DNA of 64,000 nucleotides from contig NZ_JAHLDL010000027.1 of the NCBI RefSeq assembly GCF_018861315.1, positions 1-64,000 of the forward strand. Direction: 5' to 3'. Both the position numbers and the translations under genes were made by a program. Below, in pieces: positions 29,354-37,129 of this stretch; position 1 is the stretch's first letter; each line of letters starts with the position of its first letter. Below the pieces are notes generated by a model. It did not search any database. It saw nothing but the letters and a program-made list of their open reading frames with translations, and was not told the DNA's origin. Source of the stretch: Clostridium bowmanii (lineage in GTDB: Bacteria > Bacillota > Clostridia > Clostridiales > Clostridiaceae).

Positions 29354-30259
29354 CTACCAAATATCCCCAGGGGTCAGGCCCCTAATTTGTATACCCTCTT
29401 CATCAATTTCTAAATTCAGTATCTCCCAATTTCCAGAAAGGCATTTCAAGAATTTTTTTAACTTTTCCAGAGTATTATTATCATCCTTTTTAAGCATTAC
29501 CATAATCGTTGGTCCAGCGCCACTAAGATATACCCCTAAAGCTTCACTATCTTGAACAAAGCTTGTAATATCTGAATAATTTTCAATTAAACTTGTCCTA
29601 TATGGCTGGTGTAACTTATCATTACAAGCAAGTTTTATTCCTTTATAATCACCATTAACAAGAGCTGCAATAAGCATCGAAACCATACCTACATTATAAA
29701 CCCCATCTTTAAAAGGTATTGTTTGTGGGAGAACCGCCCTGGAATCCTCCGTTGATAGTTGGAACTTTGGAATTAATGCACAAAATTTTATTCCTCCACT
29801 AATTGGAATTTTATTATAATGAGTGACTCCTTCATTCATAATTGAAGCAGTCATGCCACCAACCAATGCAGGAGTAACATTATCCGGATGCCCTTCAATC
29901 ACGCAAGCAAAATTTAAAACCTCTTGTTTTGTTAAAACATCTCCACATAGCATATTAGCAGCTGTAATCCCTGCTAATATACATGTAGCACTACTTCCAA
30001 GGCCACCCATAACTGGCAAATCTGTTTTAAAAGTTAGCCTAACACCTTTTGGAACTATTCCAAGCTTTTCAAAAGTTTTTAGCATTAATTTATAAACCAA
30101 GTTATCACTATTTCTAAATTTTTCATCACAACCAAAAATCTCAAATCCAGTTTCTATCTCTTCAACTATAAATCTATTATACAGTTTGAAAGCAACCCCA
30201 AGAGTATCCAGACCAGGTCCCATATTTGCACTTGTAGCAGGTACTTTAATCTCAAACAT
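29354..30259 (-). CDS. thrB: Homoserine kinase
   Basis: Phosphorylates homoserine on the way to threonine; a GHMP-family cytoplasmic enzyme of about 301 aa. The N-terminal VPATSANMGPGLDTLG, the ATP loop GGLGSSATCILAG and the C-terminal GVYLSGAGPTIMVM are the three GHMP motifs. ATG 30259 is preferred, 8 nt after AGGTGG; the GTG at 30271 is upstream of it. Two oddities: a 17-codon leader ORF with a strong AGGAGG overlaps the start, and the last residues (RGLTPGDIW) are encoded by a copy of the short GGGGTCAGGCCCC repeat that reads through to a stop. No other threonine gene is nearby. It is separated from the eut locus by a terminator. PduX-type threonine kinase was considered and not supported. 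Confidence 0.92.
   Translation of the reverse strand: MFEIKVPATSANMGPGLDTLGVAFKLYNRFIVEEIETGFEIFGCDEKFRNSDNLVYKLMLKTFEKLGIVPKGVRLTFKTDLPVMGGLGSSATCILAGITAANMLCGDVLTKQEVLNFACVIEGHPDNVTPALVGGMTASIMNEGVTHYNKIPISGGIKFCALIPKFQLSTEDSRAVLPQTIPFKDGVYNVGMVSMLIAALVNGDYKGIKLACNDKLHQPYRTSLIENYSDITSFVQDSEALGVYLSGAGPTIMVMLKKDDNNTLEKLKKFLKCLSGNWEILNLEIDEEGIQIRGLTPGDIW
29362..29386 (+). repeat. Short GGGGTCAGGCCCC-type repeat, copy 1
   Basis: Contains CCCCAGGGGTCAGGCCCCT. It lies over the 3' end of thrB and encodes the last codons of that gene. Related copies are at 30514, 52815 and 54122, all in the same orientation. Confidence 0.8.
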
Positions 30260-30305
30260 AACTATTTCCACCTGCTTCTTTTCTTGTTATACTAAAATAA
30301 TTCAT
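30252..30305 (-). CDS. Leader ORF upstream of homoserine kinase
   Basis: A 17-codon frame (MNYFSITRKEAGGNSYV) with AGGAGG 6 nt before its ATG, the best ribosome binding site in this region. Its TGA overlaps the first codons of thrB, as expected for translational coupling. It contains only one Thr and one Ile, so a classical threonine attenuator is not obvious. Confidence 0.45.
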   Translation of the reverse strand: MNYFSITRKEAGGNSYV

Positions 30306-30346
30306 GTACAGCCTCCTAATACGACAATATTTATTTTATAATATAT

Positions 30347-30381
30347 ATTATACCGTTTTTACTAAGAATTCAAGTTCTTAG
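30347..30381 (-). promoter_or_regulatory. Putative thrB promoter with inverted-repeat operator
   Basis: On the minus strand TTGAAT (30373-30368) and TATAAT (30352-30347) are 15 bp apart, a short spacing. A perfect 7-bp inverted repeat, CTAAGAA-6-TTCTTAG (30362-30381), covers the -35 box and could be a repressor site. Confidence 0.4.
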
Positions 30382-30465
30382 GATTTATATAGAAATGAAA
30401 CTGCACTACTTACCTAGAAAAAGCCACATATCGGAAACAAGTAATATCCATTTTCGGTTTACAAG

Positions 30466-30511
30466 AAAATACCGAATAGATAGTTATTTAAAACTATCTA
30501 TTCGGTATTTT
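30466..30511. terminator. Terminator at the end of the microcompartment operon
   Basis: A 20-bp perfect stem (AAAATACCGAATAGATAGTT with its complement at 30492-30511) around a 6-nt loop, with T-rich flanks. The hairpin at 63560-63599 has nearly the same sequence, so this may be a dispersed element. Confidence 0.8.
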
Positions 30512-30513
30512 TT

Positions 30514-30549
30514 TATTCCCAATCATTCCCAGAGGTCTGACCCCTCCCT
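30514..30549 (+). repeat. Short GGGGTCAGGCCCC-type repeat, copy 2
   Basis: ATTCCCAATCATTCCC followed by AGAGGTCTGACCCCT. It lies between the terminator and the stop codon of eutM3. Confidence 0.75.
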
Positions 30550-30553
30550 TAAA

Positions 30554-30841
30554 TTACCTTTCAATAACTGGTAGAATACTTTCTACTTCTTCATGAGGTC
30601 TTGGAATTACATGTACAGAAATAAGTTCGCCTACTCGTTCTACAGCTGCAGCTCCCGCATCTGTTGCGGCTTTTACAGCACCAACATCCCCTCTAACCAT
30701 TACCGTTACAAGTCCTCCACCTACTAATACTTTACCAACTAATGTTACGTTTGCTGCCTTTATCATTGCATCTGCTGCTTCAATCGCTCCAACTAATCCT
30801 CTTGTTTCAATCAAACCAAGTGCCATCGTATTTTTACCCAT
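30554..30841 (-). CDS. eutM: BMC-H shell protein (EutM/PduA type), third copy
   Basis: 95-aa shell protein that forms hexameric tiles of the microcompartment wall. The full BMC domain is visible: [20 protein letters not shown], the pore loop [29 protein letters not shown] and the end strand [12 protein letters not shown]. It is very close to the copies at 34368 and 43635. The pore residue is Gly (GGGLV), as in the second copy, while the first has Ala (GAGLV). It is the last gene of the long eut transcript, 21 bp after the small cargo-like gene, and is followed by a repeat and a terminator. Confidence 0.95.
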   Translation of the reverse strand: MGKNTMALGLIETRGLVGAIEAADAMIKAANVTLVGKVLVGGGLVTVMVRGDVGAVKAATDAGAAAVERVGELISVHVIPRPHEEVESILPVIER

Positions 30842-30862
30842 TATGTTCCTCCTTTAAATTTT

Positions 30863-31183
30863 CTATGTTTTTTCATTTGCAGAAAGTTTTTTTGAAACCT
30901 CCTGAATTATTTGTTGAATTAAATCCTCCGTATAATTTAATTCTTCACATTGAACTTGATCTTTCAAATCTTTTTCCGTGATTATTCCACTCTTTTCTTT
31001 TTCTAATGGTGGATTTAATGTATTACATAATTCTACCTGCTTGGCATTTTTAAATTCAATTTTCAGTTCCATTGCCTTATCCTTAGCCGCCATAGTAACT
31101 AATGTATCGCTATCCACTACAATAACCTTGCATCCCTCATCAAAGCTTTGTTTTACTTTATTAACTGTAATTAATTTTTTCAC
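30863..31183 (-). CDS. Small microcompartment-associated protein with LIT module and C-terminal targeting helix
   Basis: 106-aa protein without a firm family. The first 46 residues (MKKLITVNKVK...VTMAAKDKAMELKIEF) match a module also found at the N-terminus of the EutT here (43547 side) and at the C-terminus of the 41336-42121 protein. The last 20 residues (TEDLIQQIIQEVSKKL) form an amphipathic helix after an acidic linker, the usual form of an encapsulation peptide. It probably travels into the organelle and binds a partner or the cofactor. It has no cysteine cluster and no clear catalytic motif. It lies between pduT and eutM3, with gaps of 62 and 21 bp. Confidence 0.6.
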   Translation of the reverse strand: MKKLITVNKVKQSFDEGCKVIVVDSDTLVTMAAKDKAMELKIEFKNAKQVELCNTLNPPLEKEKSGIITEKDLKDQVQCEELNYTEDLIQQIIQEVSKKLSANEKT

Positions 31184-31245
31184 ATTATCACCACCTTTTA
31201 TGAGTGAGACCCCTTACCTCAAACATCCATAAGGGAAGTATATAG

Positions 31246-31794
31246 CTATAATAAGTATTGCAGTAATTTCTTACTAGGAGATGGAATTACTACCTTTTCA
31301 ACAAGAACACCCTTTTCAATTGCATTTCTTGCACCCGCCTCAACAGCAACTTTTACAGCATCAACATCACCAGTTAAAGTAAAAAATGATTTTCCTCCAA
31401 CCCCTGTTCCAAGTCGTAGTTCAATTGCATCTACGTCTGCAGCTTTTAAAGCAGCATCTGCACATACAATCATAGATGCGATTGAGAAAGATTCTAATAT
31501 TCCTAGTGCTTGAATATCAGCTGTAATTGAAGTTGATGTAATGGATGGATAAACTGCAGGATGAACATTGGGAAGTATAAAACTGTCAACTACATAAGTA
31601 GCTCCAATTCTCACTCCCGCATCAACAGAACTTTCAACTGCTGATACATCTCCATGCACTAAAACAATATACTTTCCAGGACAAACAGGAGTTGAAACTA
31701 ATATCTCTACATCAGCTGCTTTTAACATAGCATCGGCAGCTTCAATTCCCTTGGCAATACTGATAAATTCTACAAGTCCAATTGCTCTTAGCAT
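31246..31794 (-). CDS. pduT: PduT-like tandem-BMC shell protein with Fe-S cysteine
   Basis: 182-aa protein with two BMC domains in tandem (about residues 1-90 and 95-182) that form a pseudohexameric trimer. The first-domain pore loop is STPVCPGKY, with C38 at the same number as the cysteine that holds the [4Fe-4S] cluster in PduT. PduT passes electrons across the shell, in partnership with PduS, whose gene ends 12 bp upstream. The second domain has GTGVGGKSFFTL and lacks a pore cysteine, as in PduT. Such a protein is not part of the classical eut operon; here it follows the second lyase set. Confidence 0.9.
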   Translation of the reverse strand: MLRAIGLVEFISIAKGIEAADAMLKAADVEILVSTPVCPGKYIVLVHGDVSAVESSVDAGVRIGATYVVDSFILPNVHPAVYPSITSTSITADIQALGILESFSIASMIVCADAALKAADVDAIELRLGTGVGGKSFFTLTGDVDAVKVAVEAGARNAIEKGVLVEKVVIPSPSKKLLQYLL

Positions 31795-31806
31795 AATAAC
31801 ATCTCC

Positions 31807-33132
31807 TTATATCCTTTCAATTTCAATGAAATTTGAAACTTCAGTTACTATTCCATCAATACTTGCATGAATTCTTGCCCCTAAGGCATTTTCCGGTATT
31901 TCCCCTAGTAAATCTCCAAGGTTAACCATTTGTCCCACCTGAACAACTGGAATGCAAGGACTTCCAATATGTTGTTTTAGTGGTATTCTTACTTTTTTAG
32001 GTTCATAATTTATCTCTTCTAGTTGTGATTCTACATCAAATTCCTTAAGTCCTAATTTTCCAATCAACCGTTTAACTGGAATCTTTCGATATTCTTTTGA
32101 TGGGAGCACTGTATAATCATTTTTTAATGGTACATATTTTATCTTGTTTTCCATAAGTTTTTGCTTATATTTTATGTTAATTAACCGTGGCGATAAACTT
32201 GCAGGACAAGCATATAATTCACATATACCACATTCGCAGCACAAAGCTGCCATCTCAGCTCCTTCAGTATTATTCCCCTTATCATAGTTGGATTTTCTCA
32301 TCATCAAATGTGGTTGAAGGTTATGTCCAAGCAAATATCTTGGGCAAAGATCAGTACACATTCTGCATTGCAAGCATGCTGCTTTTGATTGATGAATCGC
32401 CATTTCCGGAGTCATACTTTTCTTTTGAATCAAACTATGATCCTTAGGAAGAACAACAAGACCCTTAGTAGTTTTTGTAATTGGTGAATCAATATCTGAT
32501 ACAATTTTCCCCATTACAGGCCCTCCATCAATCACCTGGATATTAGAAACATCATGCACACCTGCTAAAGTAAGAACTTCGCGAACTGAAATTCCTACAG
32601 GAAGTCTTAAAGTAACTGGTTTAGGCACATTACCCGCAATGGTTAAATAAGTATGCGTCACAGGTCTCCCCTTTAATGCATTTGATAAATTCAATACTGT
32701 TTCTACATTGCTTACAATACACCCTACTTTAAGAGGAATTCCTGCTTCTGGTACAATTCTTCCTGTTACTTCGTTTACAAGATTTTGTTCATCTCCAGCT
32801 GGATAAAAATCTTCAAGCGGAAAGACCTCAATATTTTGATGTTCTTTTAGTTTCTCTTTTAGAAGATCAATAGCCTCCTTGTGCTTTTCTTTTATGCCAA
32901 TGAAAGCTTTTTTAGCTTCAACTTGTTTCATAATTAGTTCTAATGTCTCTATAATCTCATCTGCAAACAGAATAATCAATTGTTGATCTACTCTTAGAAG
33001 AGGTTCACACTCTGCACAGTTTATGATAATATTTTCAGCTTTAGCTGAAAATTTAACATGAGCGGGAAATCCAGCTCCACCTGCTCCAATAATTCCGTTA
33101 GAACGAATTGTTTCTATTAACTCATTTGACAT
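31807..33132 (-). CDS. pduS: PduS-like cobalamin reductase / RnfC-like electron transfer protein
   Basis: About 441-aa flavo-iron-sulfur protein. The N-terminal NGIIGAGGAGFPAHVKF is the FMN/NADH-binding motif shared with RnfC and Complex I NuoF; a SLBB-type domain follows; then two [4Fe-4S] motifs, CLQCRMCTDLCP (about residue 255) and CCECGICELYACP (about 300). A C-terminal segment resembles a lipoyl or RnfC barrel. PduS reduces cob(III)/cob(II)alamin so that the adenosyltransferase can rebuild AdoCbl, and may pass electrons to PduT. The start is ATG 33132, 7 nt after GGAGG; an earlier ATG at 33159 overlaps the gene before it. Its place after eutB2C2A2 suggests service to an AdoCbl enzyme. 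Confidence 0.92.
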   Translation of the reverse strand: MSNELIETIRSNGIIGAGGAGFPAHVKFSAKAENIIINCAECEPLLRVDQQLIILFADEIIETLELIMKQVEAKKAFIGIKEKHKEAIDLLKEKLKEHQNIEVFPLEDFYPAGDEQNLVNEVTGRIVPEAGIPLKVGCIVSNVETVLNLSNALKGRPVTHTYLTIAGNVPKPVTLRLPVGISVREVLTLAGVHDVSNIQVIDGGPVMGKIVSDIDSPITKTTKGLVVLPKDHSLIQKKSMTPEMAIHQSKAACLQCRMCTDLCPRYLLGHNLQPHLMMRKSNYDKGNNTEGAEMAALCCECGICELYACPASLSPRLINIKYKQKLMENKIKYVPLKNDYTVLPSKEYRKIPVKRLIGKLGLKEFDVESQLEEINYEPKKVRIPLKQHIGSPCIPVVQVGQMVNLGDLLGEIPENALGARIHASIDGIVTEVSNFIEIERI

Positions 33133-33151
33133 TTTATAGCCTCCAGTCAAA

Positions 33152-33460
33152 TCAAACATTTACATCAAACTTTCCCTTAAATATTTTTGAAATAGCAGTA
33201 AGTGCTACCGTAACAGAAGCTGTATCCCCATAAATTGCAATTAGTGTGAAGTGTTGAGGACAAACTCCCATAATTTCTTCCACCAGAACGTCTGCTGCTT
33301 TTTCGGCAATGTCCGAAGCTACAAACATTTCCGAAAGTCTGCCTTGGACAAGACCTACTGCATCACACATGGAATCTTTTAAAAAATCACTTTGATAAGA
33401 TCTTTTCTTTAGCATTCTTAAAGTCCCTTTAGATGGAGATTTAATTATTTCTATATCCAT
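33152..33460 (-). CDS. Permuted BMC shell protein with pore cysteine
   Basis: 102-aa shell protein of the circularly permuted type (as EutS/PduU): the strand-helix that usually ends a BMC domain comes first (IEIIKSPSKGTLRMLKKR), then the core DAVGLVQGRLSEMFVASDIA and the end AIYGDTASVTVALTAIS. The pore loop is IMGVCPQHF with C67, a Cys-Pro at the same alignment place as C38 of PduT, where a [4Fe-4S] cluster sits. A second Cys is C32. EutS in this window (38956) has no such cysteine. It is encoded between eutJ (1-bp overlap) and pduS. The cluster is inference. Confidence 0.75.
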   Translation of the reverse strand: MDIEIIKSPSKGTLRMLKKRSYQSDFLKDSMCDAVGLVQGRLSEMFVASDIAEKAADVLVEEIMGVCPQHFTLIAIYGDTASVTVALTAISKIFKGKFDVNV

Positions 33461-34302
33461 TATTCGTCACCTTCATATTTCATCTTGCAATTCATAGCAA
33501 TTCCTATAGGTGTTACAAATAAAGGATTCTGTGGTTTATAGGTTTTAATGCCGGTTTCACTTTCTATGACTTTTTCAATATTGTATAAACAGCTTGTTCC
33601 ACCAACTAAATATATTGCCTTCACATCAAAATCCTGAATATGTTTTTTAATAATAGATGCAACTTTTTGGCAAACCGGTCTTAACACTGCTGCATTTTCT
33701 AGTTTCTTTTTCGGATCTTGTTTCAAGATTTCTGCTTGTTCAAAAGTGATTTTATTAGCACCTGCAAGCACAAGTGAAAATTGAGTCCCTCCTGTGGCTT
33801 CATCTGCAACATAAATAACTTTTCCATCTTTAAAAATAGCAAGTCCCGTTGTTCCTCCACCAATATCAACAACTACTCCATTTTCGATCCCAAGTAATGC
33901 ATTGGCCGCCGTAGGTTCGTCCACTACATTTGTAACCTCAAACCCTGCTCCTTCTGCTACATTCGCAACGGCATGAGAATCATTTATTCCAGTTCCAGGA
34001 GGGACTGCTACAGCTGCGTAATTCAATTCACAGCCAATTTTTTCTTCAATCTCTTTTTTCAGATCTTTTACAATATTGATGGCTCCCATAAAATCAAGTA
34101 CAAGTCCATCCTTTACAACTTTAGCAAACTTATATGCTCCAGCAATGGGTATTTTGTTCTCATCCAATACAGTTAAAACAATATACGCAGTTCCAAGGTC
34201 AACTCCTACATATAGTTTCTGCTTATTAATAGGCAAAATTGGATTTTTAATTGTTTGCTCGAAATCTGCTATAAGTTTATCAGTATTTTTGAACATCTCC
34301 AT
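33460..34302 (-). CDS. eutJ: EutJ, actin/Hsp70-fold chaperone-like protein
   Basis: 280-aa protein of the actin/Hsp70 ATPase fold. Phosphate loops VGVDLGTAYIVL and VVDIGGGTTGLAIF, and the adenosine loop LVGGTSCLYNI, are present; there is no peptide-binding domain. EutJ is conserved in eut loci; a chaperone or reactivation role has been suggested but not proved. The ATG at 34302 follows GGAGGGAAG; the ATG at 34338 precedes that site. It comes after eutM2 and overlaps the permuted shell protein by 1 bp. Confidence 0.92.
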   Translation of the reverse strand: MEMFKNTDKLIADFEQTIKNPILPINKQKLYVGVDLGTAYIVLTVLDENKIPIAGAYKFAKVVKDGLVLDFMGAINIVKDLKKEIEEKIGCELNYAAVAVPPGTGINDSHAVANVAEGAGFEVTNVVDEPTAANALLGIENGVVVDIGGGTTGLAIFKDGKVIYVADEATGGTQFSLVLAGANKITFEQAEILKQDPKKKLENAAVLRPVCQKVASIIKKHIQDFDVKAIYLVGGTSCLYNIEKVIESETGIKTYKPQNPLFVTPIGIAMNCKMKYEGDE

Positions 34303-34367
34303 AAGGCTTCCCTCCTCTTTCGCATGTATCTTCCTCATTACATCTTGGGATGTAATGAGCTTAATTA

Positions 34368-34649
34368 TTATTCAATATGTGGAAGAATAAATTCAACCTC
34401 TGTATGAGGCCTTGGAATAACATGTACTGATATTAGCTCTCCAACTCTTTCAGCGGCTGCAGCACCAGCATCAGTTGCAGCTTTTACAGCTCCTACATCT
34501 CCTCTTACCATTACAGTTACAAGTCCTCCACCTACTATTACCTTCCCAATTAATGTTACATTTGCTGCCTTTACCATTGCATCTGCTGCTTCGATCGATG
34601 CAACTAACCCTTTTGTTTCAACCATTCCTAATGCTGAATTTGAACTCAT
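34368..34649 (-). CDS. eutM: BMC-H shell protein (EutM type), second copy
   Basis: 93-aa hexamer-forming shell protein, about 85-90% identical by eye to the copies at 30554 and 43635. BMC core [21 protein letters not shown], pore loop [10 protein letters not shown] with Gly at the centre, and end strand [12 protein letters not shown]. It lies 66 bp before eutJ and 89 bp after eutA2; the latter gap has no terminator that I can see. Three nearly equal copies suggest mixed hexamers or gene dosage for a large shell. Confidence 0.95.
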   Translation of the reverse strand: MSSNSALGMVETKGLVASIEAADAMVKAANVTLIGKVIVGGGLVTVMVRGDVGAVKAATDAGAAAAERVGELISVHVIPRPHTEVEFILPHIE

Positions 34650-34738
34650 TATTATTTCCTCCTTCTATTTTTCCATATTATTTGCTTATATTATTTGTCA
34701 TGCATCTAACTGTTTTCTTAATAATTTACAATAAATTA

Positions 34739-36205
34739 CTAGCTAATTTGACTAGTCTCAAATACTAGAGTTTTAATCACAACGGGAACCACACAATCTC
34801 CAGCTATTAGTTTTCCTATATCAATATAATCCCCTTCATTTATTTGTACCTGATCAATACAAACAACATTACAATTTGGATTTGTTGCTTTTAGCGTCTG
34901 CCCTAGTACCTTTGCACAATCCTGTTCTAAAACAACAATTACAGGTTTACCTATTTGTATGATTTTATGAAGTCCTTTTAAAATACCTTTCGCTATTATA
35001 CGAGTATCTGCGAAAGACCAATATCCATTATCTTCAATGGCTATTGCAATATTTTCAATTGAATCCTCCTGATACAAATTTTGTATACTCCTCTTAATAA
35101 AATCACCAATTTCATATTCATCCAATGGTAATTTGCCCATAAAAGGCTTAATTACAGGTACATTTTTTAAAGGTAGAATTTGATTATTAACAACAATCGT
35201 ACTTCCACTTACGTCCACCGTTTGAGATCCTGCACCAATTACAGTTGCACGAATGGTTTCTGTAGGTTTTACAAGTTGGAACTCTTGTCCATCAAAACAT
35301 ATCTTAATTTCTTTTCCAAGCATTGGACCTATGTCACCAAATATCACTGTATCTTTTATATTATCTATTGTATTTTTATCATATACAAAATCAGCAACAC
35401 CTCCTGATATCATTACAACATCAATTTTATAATCCAATCTTAATCTTTGGGTCATAAGCAAAGTTTCTGATAAACGAGATATTTTACCCTCTGTTATACA
35501 TTCCAAAACAACTTGACTCATTTTGCTACAAACCTTTTTAATGTCCTGAGTCGTAATTTCTTCTCCTACACTAAAATCCAACAAACATTCTGTAAAAATA
35601 GATTTCATAGGCTCAGTTATATAAACTATTTTTCCCTCATTTTTATCTAATTTTAAAAGTCTACCTCCTACGTTTATACAGCAAGAGTCAATTGACCTTC
35701 CATTTTTAAACACACCTACATTAGAAGTTCCTCCTCCAATATCAATGTTTGCCACGACGCAATAATTTTTCCTTGAATAATCACTAGCACCAGAACCCTT
35801 TCCTGCAATAATAGCTTCCAATTTTCCACCTGCGGTTGCTACCACAAAGTCTCCCGCAAGTCCTGCGATTTGCTCAGAAATTTTCCTTGCATTTTCTTTC
35901 TTAGCTGTTTCACCTGTAATAATAACAGCTCCTGTTTGAATATCTTCTGGTTTAACTCCTGCCTTATCATATTCGGTTTTTATTAACTCAACGATTTTTT
36001 CAGTATCTATCAATGAGTCGTTTAAAAAAGGTGTGAAATGTATCTGACTTTTGTATACTACTAATTTATCTGTAATTTGCATTCTAGGTACTATAGTTCC
36101 AGGAGCAACATTTTTTACCGTAAGCTGGCTAATTACAAATTGGGTTGTACTTGTACCAATATCAATGCCCACACTCTTTATTTTTTCGTAATTTTCAGTA
36201 GTCAT
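34739..36205 (-). CDS. eutA: Second EutA-like reactivating factor (EutA2)
   Basis: 488-aa protein of the actin-like ATPase fold that swaps damaged cobalamin out of ethanolamine ammonia-lyase. Phosphate loops SVGIDIGTSTTQFV and NIDIGGGTSNVGVF and the GAVIITGETA strand are the same as in EutA1 (48921). The full length is kept. AAGGTGA lies upstream of the ATG, and the gene follows eutC2 by 13 bp. A dedicated reactivase for the second lyase supports the view that EutB2C2 is an active cobalamin enzyme and not a relic. Confidence 0.93.
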   Translation of the reverse strand: MTTENYEKIKSVGIDIGTSTTQFVISQLTVKNVAPGTIVPRMQITDKLVVYKSQIHFTPFLNDSLIDTEKIVELIKTEYDKAGVKPEDIQTGAVIITGETAKKENARKISEQIAGLAGDFVVATAGGKLEAIIAGKGSGASDYSRKNYCVVANIDIGGGTSNVGVFKNGRSIDSCCINVGGRLLKLDKNEGKIVYITEPMKSIFTECLLDFSVGEEITTQDIKKVCSKMSQVVLECITEGKISRLSETLLMTQRLRLDYKIDVVMISGGVADFVYDKNTIDNIKDTVIFGDIGPMLGKEIKICFDGQEFQLVKPTETIRATVIGAGSQTVDVSGSTIVVNNQILPLKNVPVIKPFMGKLPLDEYEIGDFIKRSIQNLYQEDSIENIAIAIEDNGYWSFADTRIIAKGILKGLHKIIQIGKPVIVVLEQDCAKVLGQTLKATNPNCNVVCIDQVQINEGDYIDIGKLIAGDCVVPVVIKTLVFETSQIS

Positions 36206-36218
36206 TCTATCACCTTAC

Positions 36219-37115
36219 TTATTTAATGAGTTGAGATAATTTTATTCCGCTAGCCTTATTTTCTAATATTTTTTTTACAACTGTAGCCATATGCGCACCC
36301 GCCTCTGTTGGAGGTGTACCGCCCTTGTGTATATTTGATATTACGGTTCTATCTGCTTCAACTGTATTTGAACTTGGTCTGTATATCATATAAGAACTCA
36401 TACTTTCAGCCGTTACTAGTCCTGGTCTTTCTCCTACAAGTTCAACCACTACATCACAGTTAAGTAGCATTCCAATCTCATCTTCCACTCTAACTCTTCC
36501 ATATTTAACAAAGAACGGTGTTCCCACACTTAATCCTTCTGATTTTAATCCTTGTATTAAAGCAGGTAATACATCCGCCACATTGGCTTCAATTGCTGTA
36601 GAACTTAATCCATCCACAATAATAATCTGAACCTGTTTTCCACTTTCACATTTTTCAAGGATCATTTTCTTTGATTCTTCACTTAATCTTTTTCCAAGTT
36701 CCGGTCTTTTTAAATATTCAGCCTTATCCACAACCACTGTTACAGTTTTAAATAAATTATTTTTCTCTAGGAAATCATCACTTACATCCATAAATACAGC
36801 ATCTTGCGCTGCTGCATGGTCTGCTAGAAAATTTAATAATGTAGAGGTCTTTTGTCTAGCCCCACATCTGCCAACAGCTATTCTTGCAGGTGTTGCACTT
36901 CTCATTATTTTCAATGCTTCCATGTTATGAGGGTTTTCAATTTGTATTTTTTCTTTACTTTCAAGTTCAACTGGCAAATCGTCATTGGTTTCTAAACTAT
37001 GAATGCTACTTTTTATGGTATCTTTTATTATATTTTCACTGTTTTTAATAGTCCCCCTTTGATGGAGTTCTTTCAAAACTTTATCAATAATCATCTTTTC
37101 CGTTTGATTGTCCAT
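36219..37115 (-). CDS. eutC: Ethanolamine ammonia-lyase small subunit, second divergent copy (EutC2)
   Basis: 298-aa partner of EutB2. Conserved family strings are [49 protein letters not shown] and GGTPPTEAGAH, which shape the cobalamin site. The N-terminal 25 residues (EKMIIDKVLKELHQRG) form an amphipathic helix joined by a flexible linker, the usual targeting tag. Compared with EutC1 it differs at [10 protein letters not shown] (here GRCGARQKTS), a segment near the cofactor or subunit interface. AAGGAGGAC precedes the ATG. It follows eutB2 by 14 bp. Confidence 0.93.
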   Translation of the reverse strand: MDNQTEKMIIDKVLKELHQRGTIKNSENIIKDTIKSSIHSLETNDDLPVELESKEKIQIENPHNMEALKIMRSATPARIAVGRCGARQKTSTLLNFLADHAAAQDAVFMDVSDDFLEKNNLFKTVTVVVDKAEYLKRPELGKRLSEESKKMILEKCESGKQVQIIIVDGLSSTAIEANVADVLPALIQGLKSEGLSVGTPFFVKYGRVRVEDEIGMLLNCDVVVELVGERPGLVTAESMSSYMIYRPSSNTVEADRTVISNIHKGGTPPTEAGAHMATVVKKILENKASGIKLSQLIK

Positions 37116-37129
37116 ATGCTTTGTCCTCC

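Noticed and set aside
29354-30259. GHMP kinase as PduX (threonine kinase for cobalamin synthesis) belonging to the microcompartment locus
   Set aside because: The N-terminal and glycine-rich motifs are those of homoserine kinase, and a terminator and its own promoter region separate it from the operon.
34475-34768. Plus-strand Leu/Gln-rich frames opposite the EutM genes
   Set aside because: They are shadows of the alanine- and glycine-rich shell gene on the other strand.
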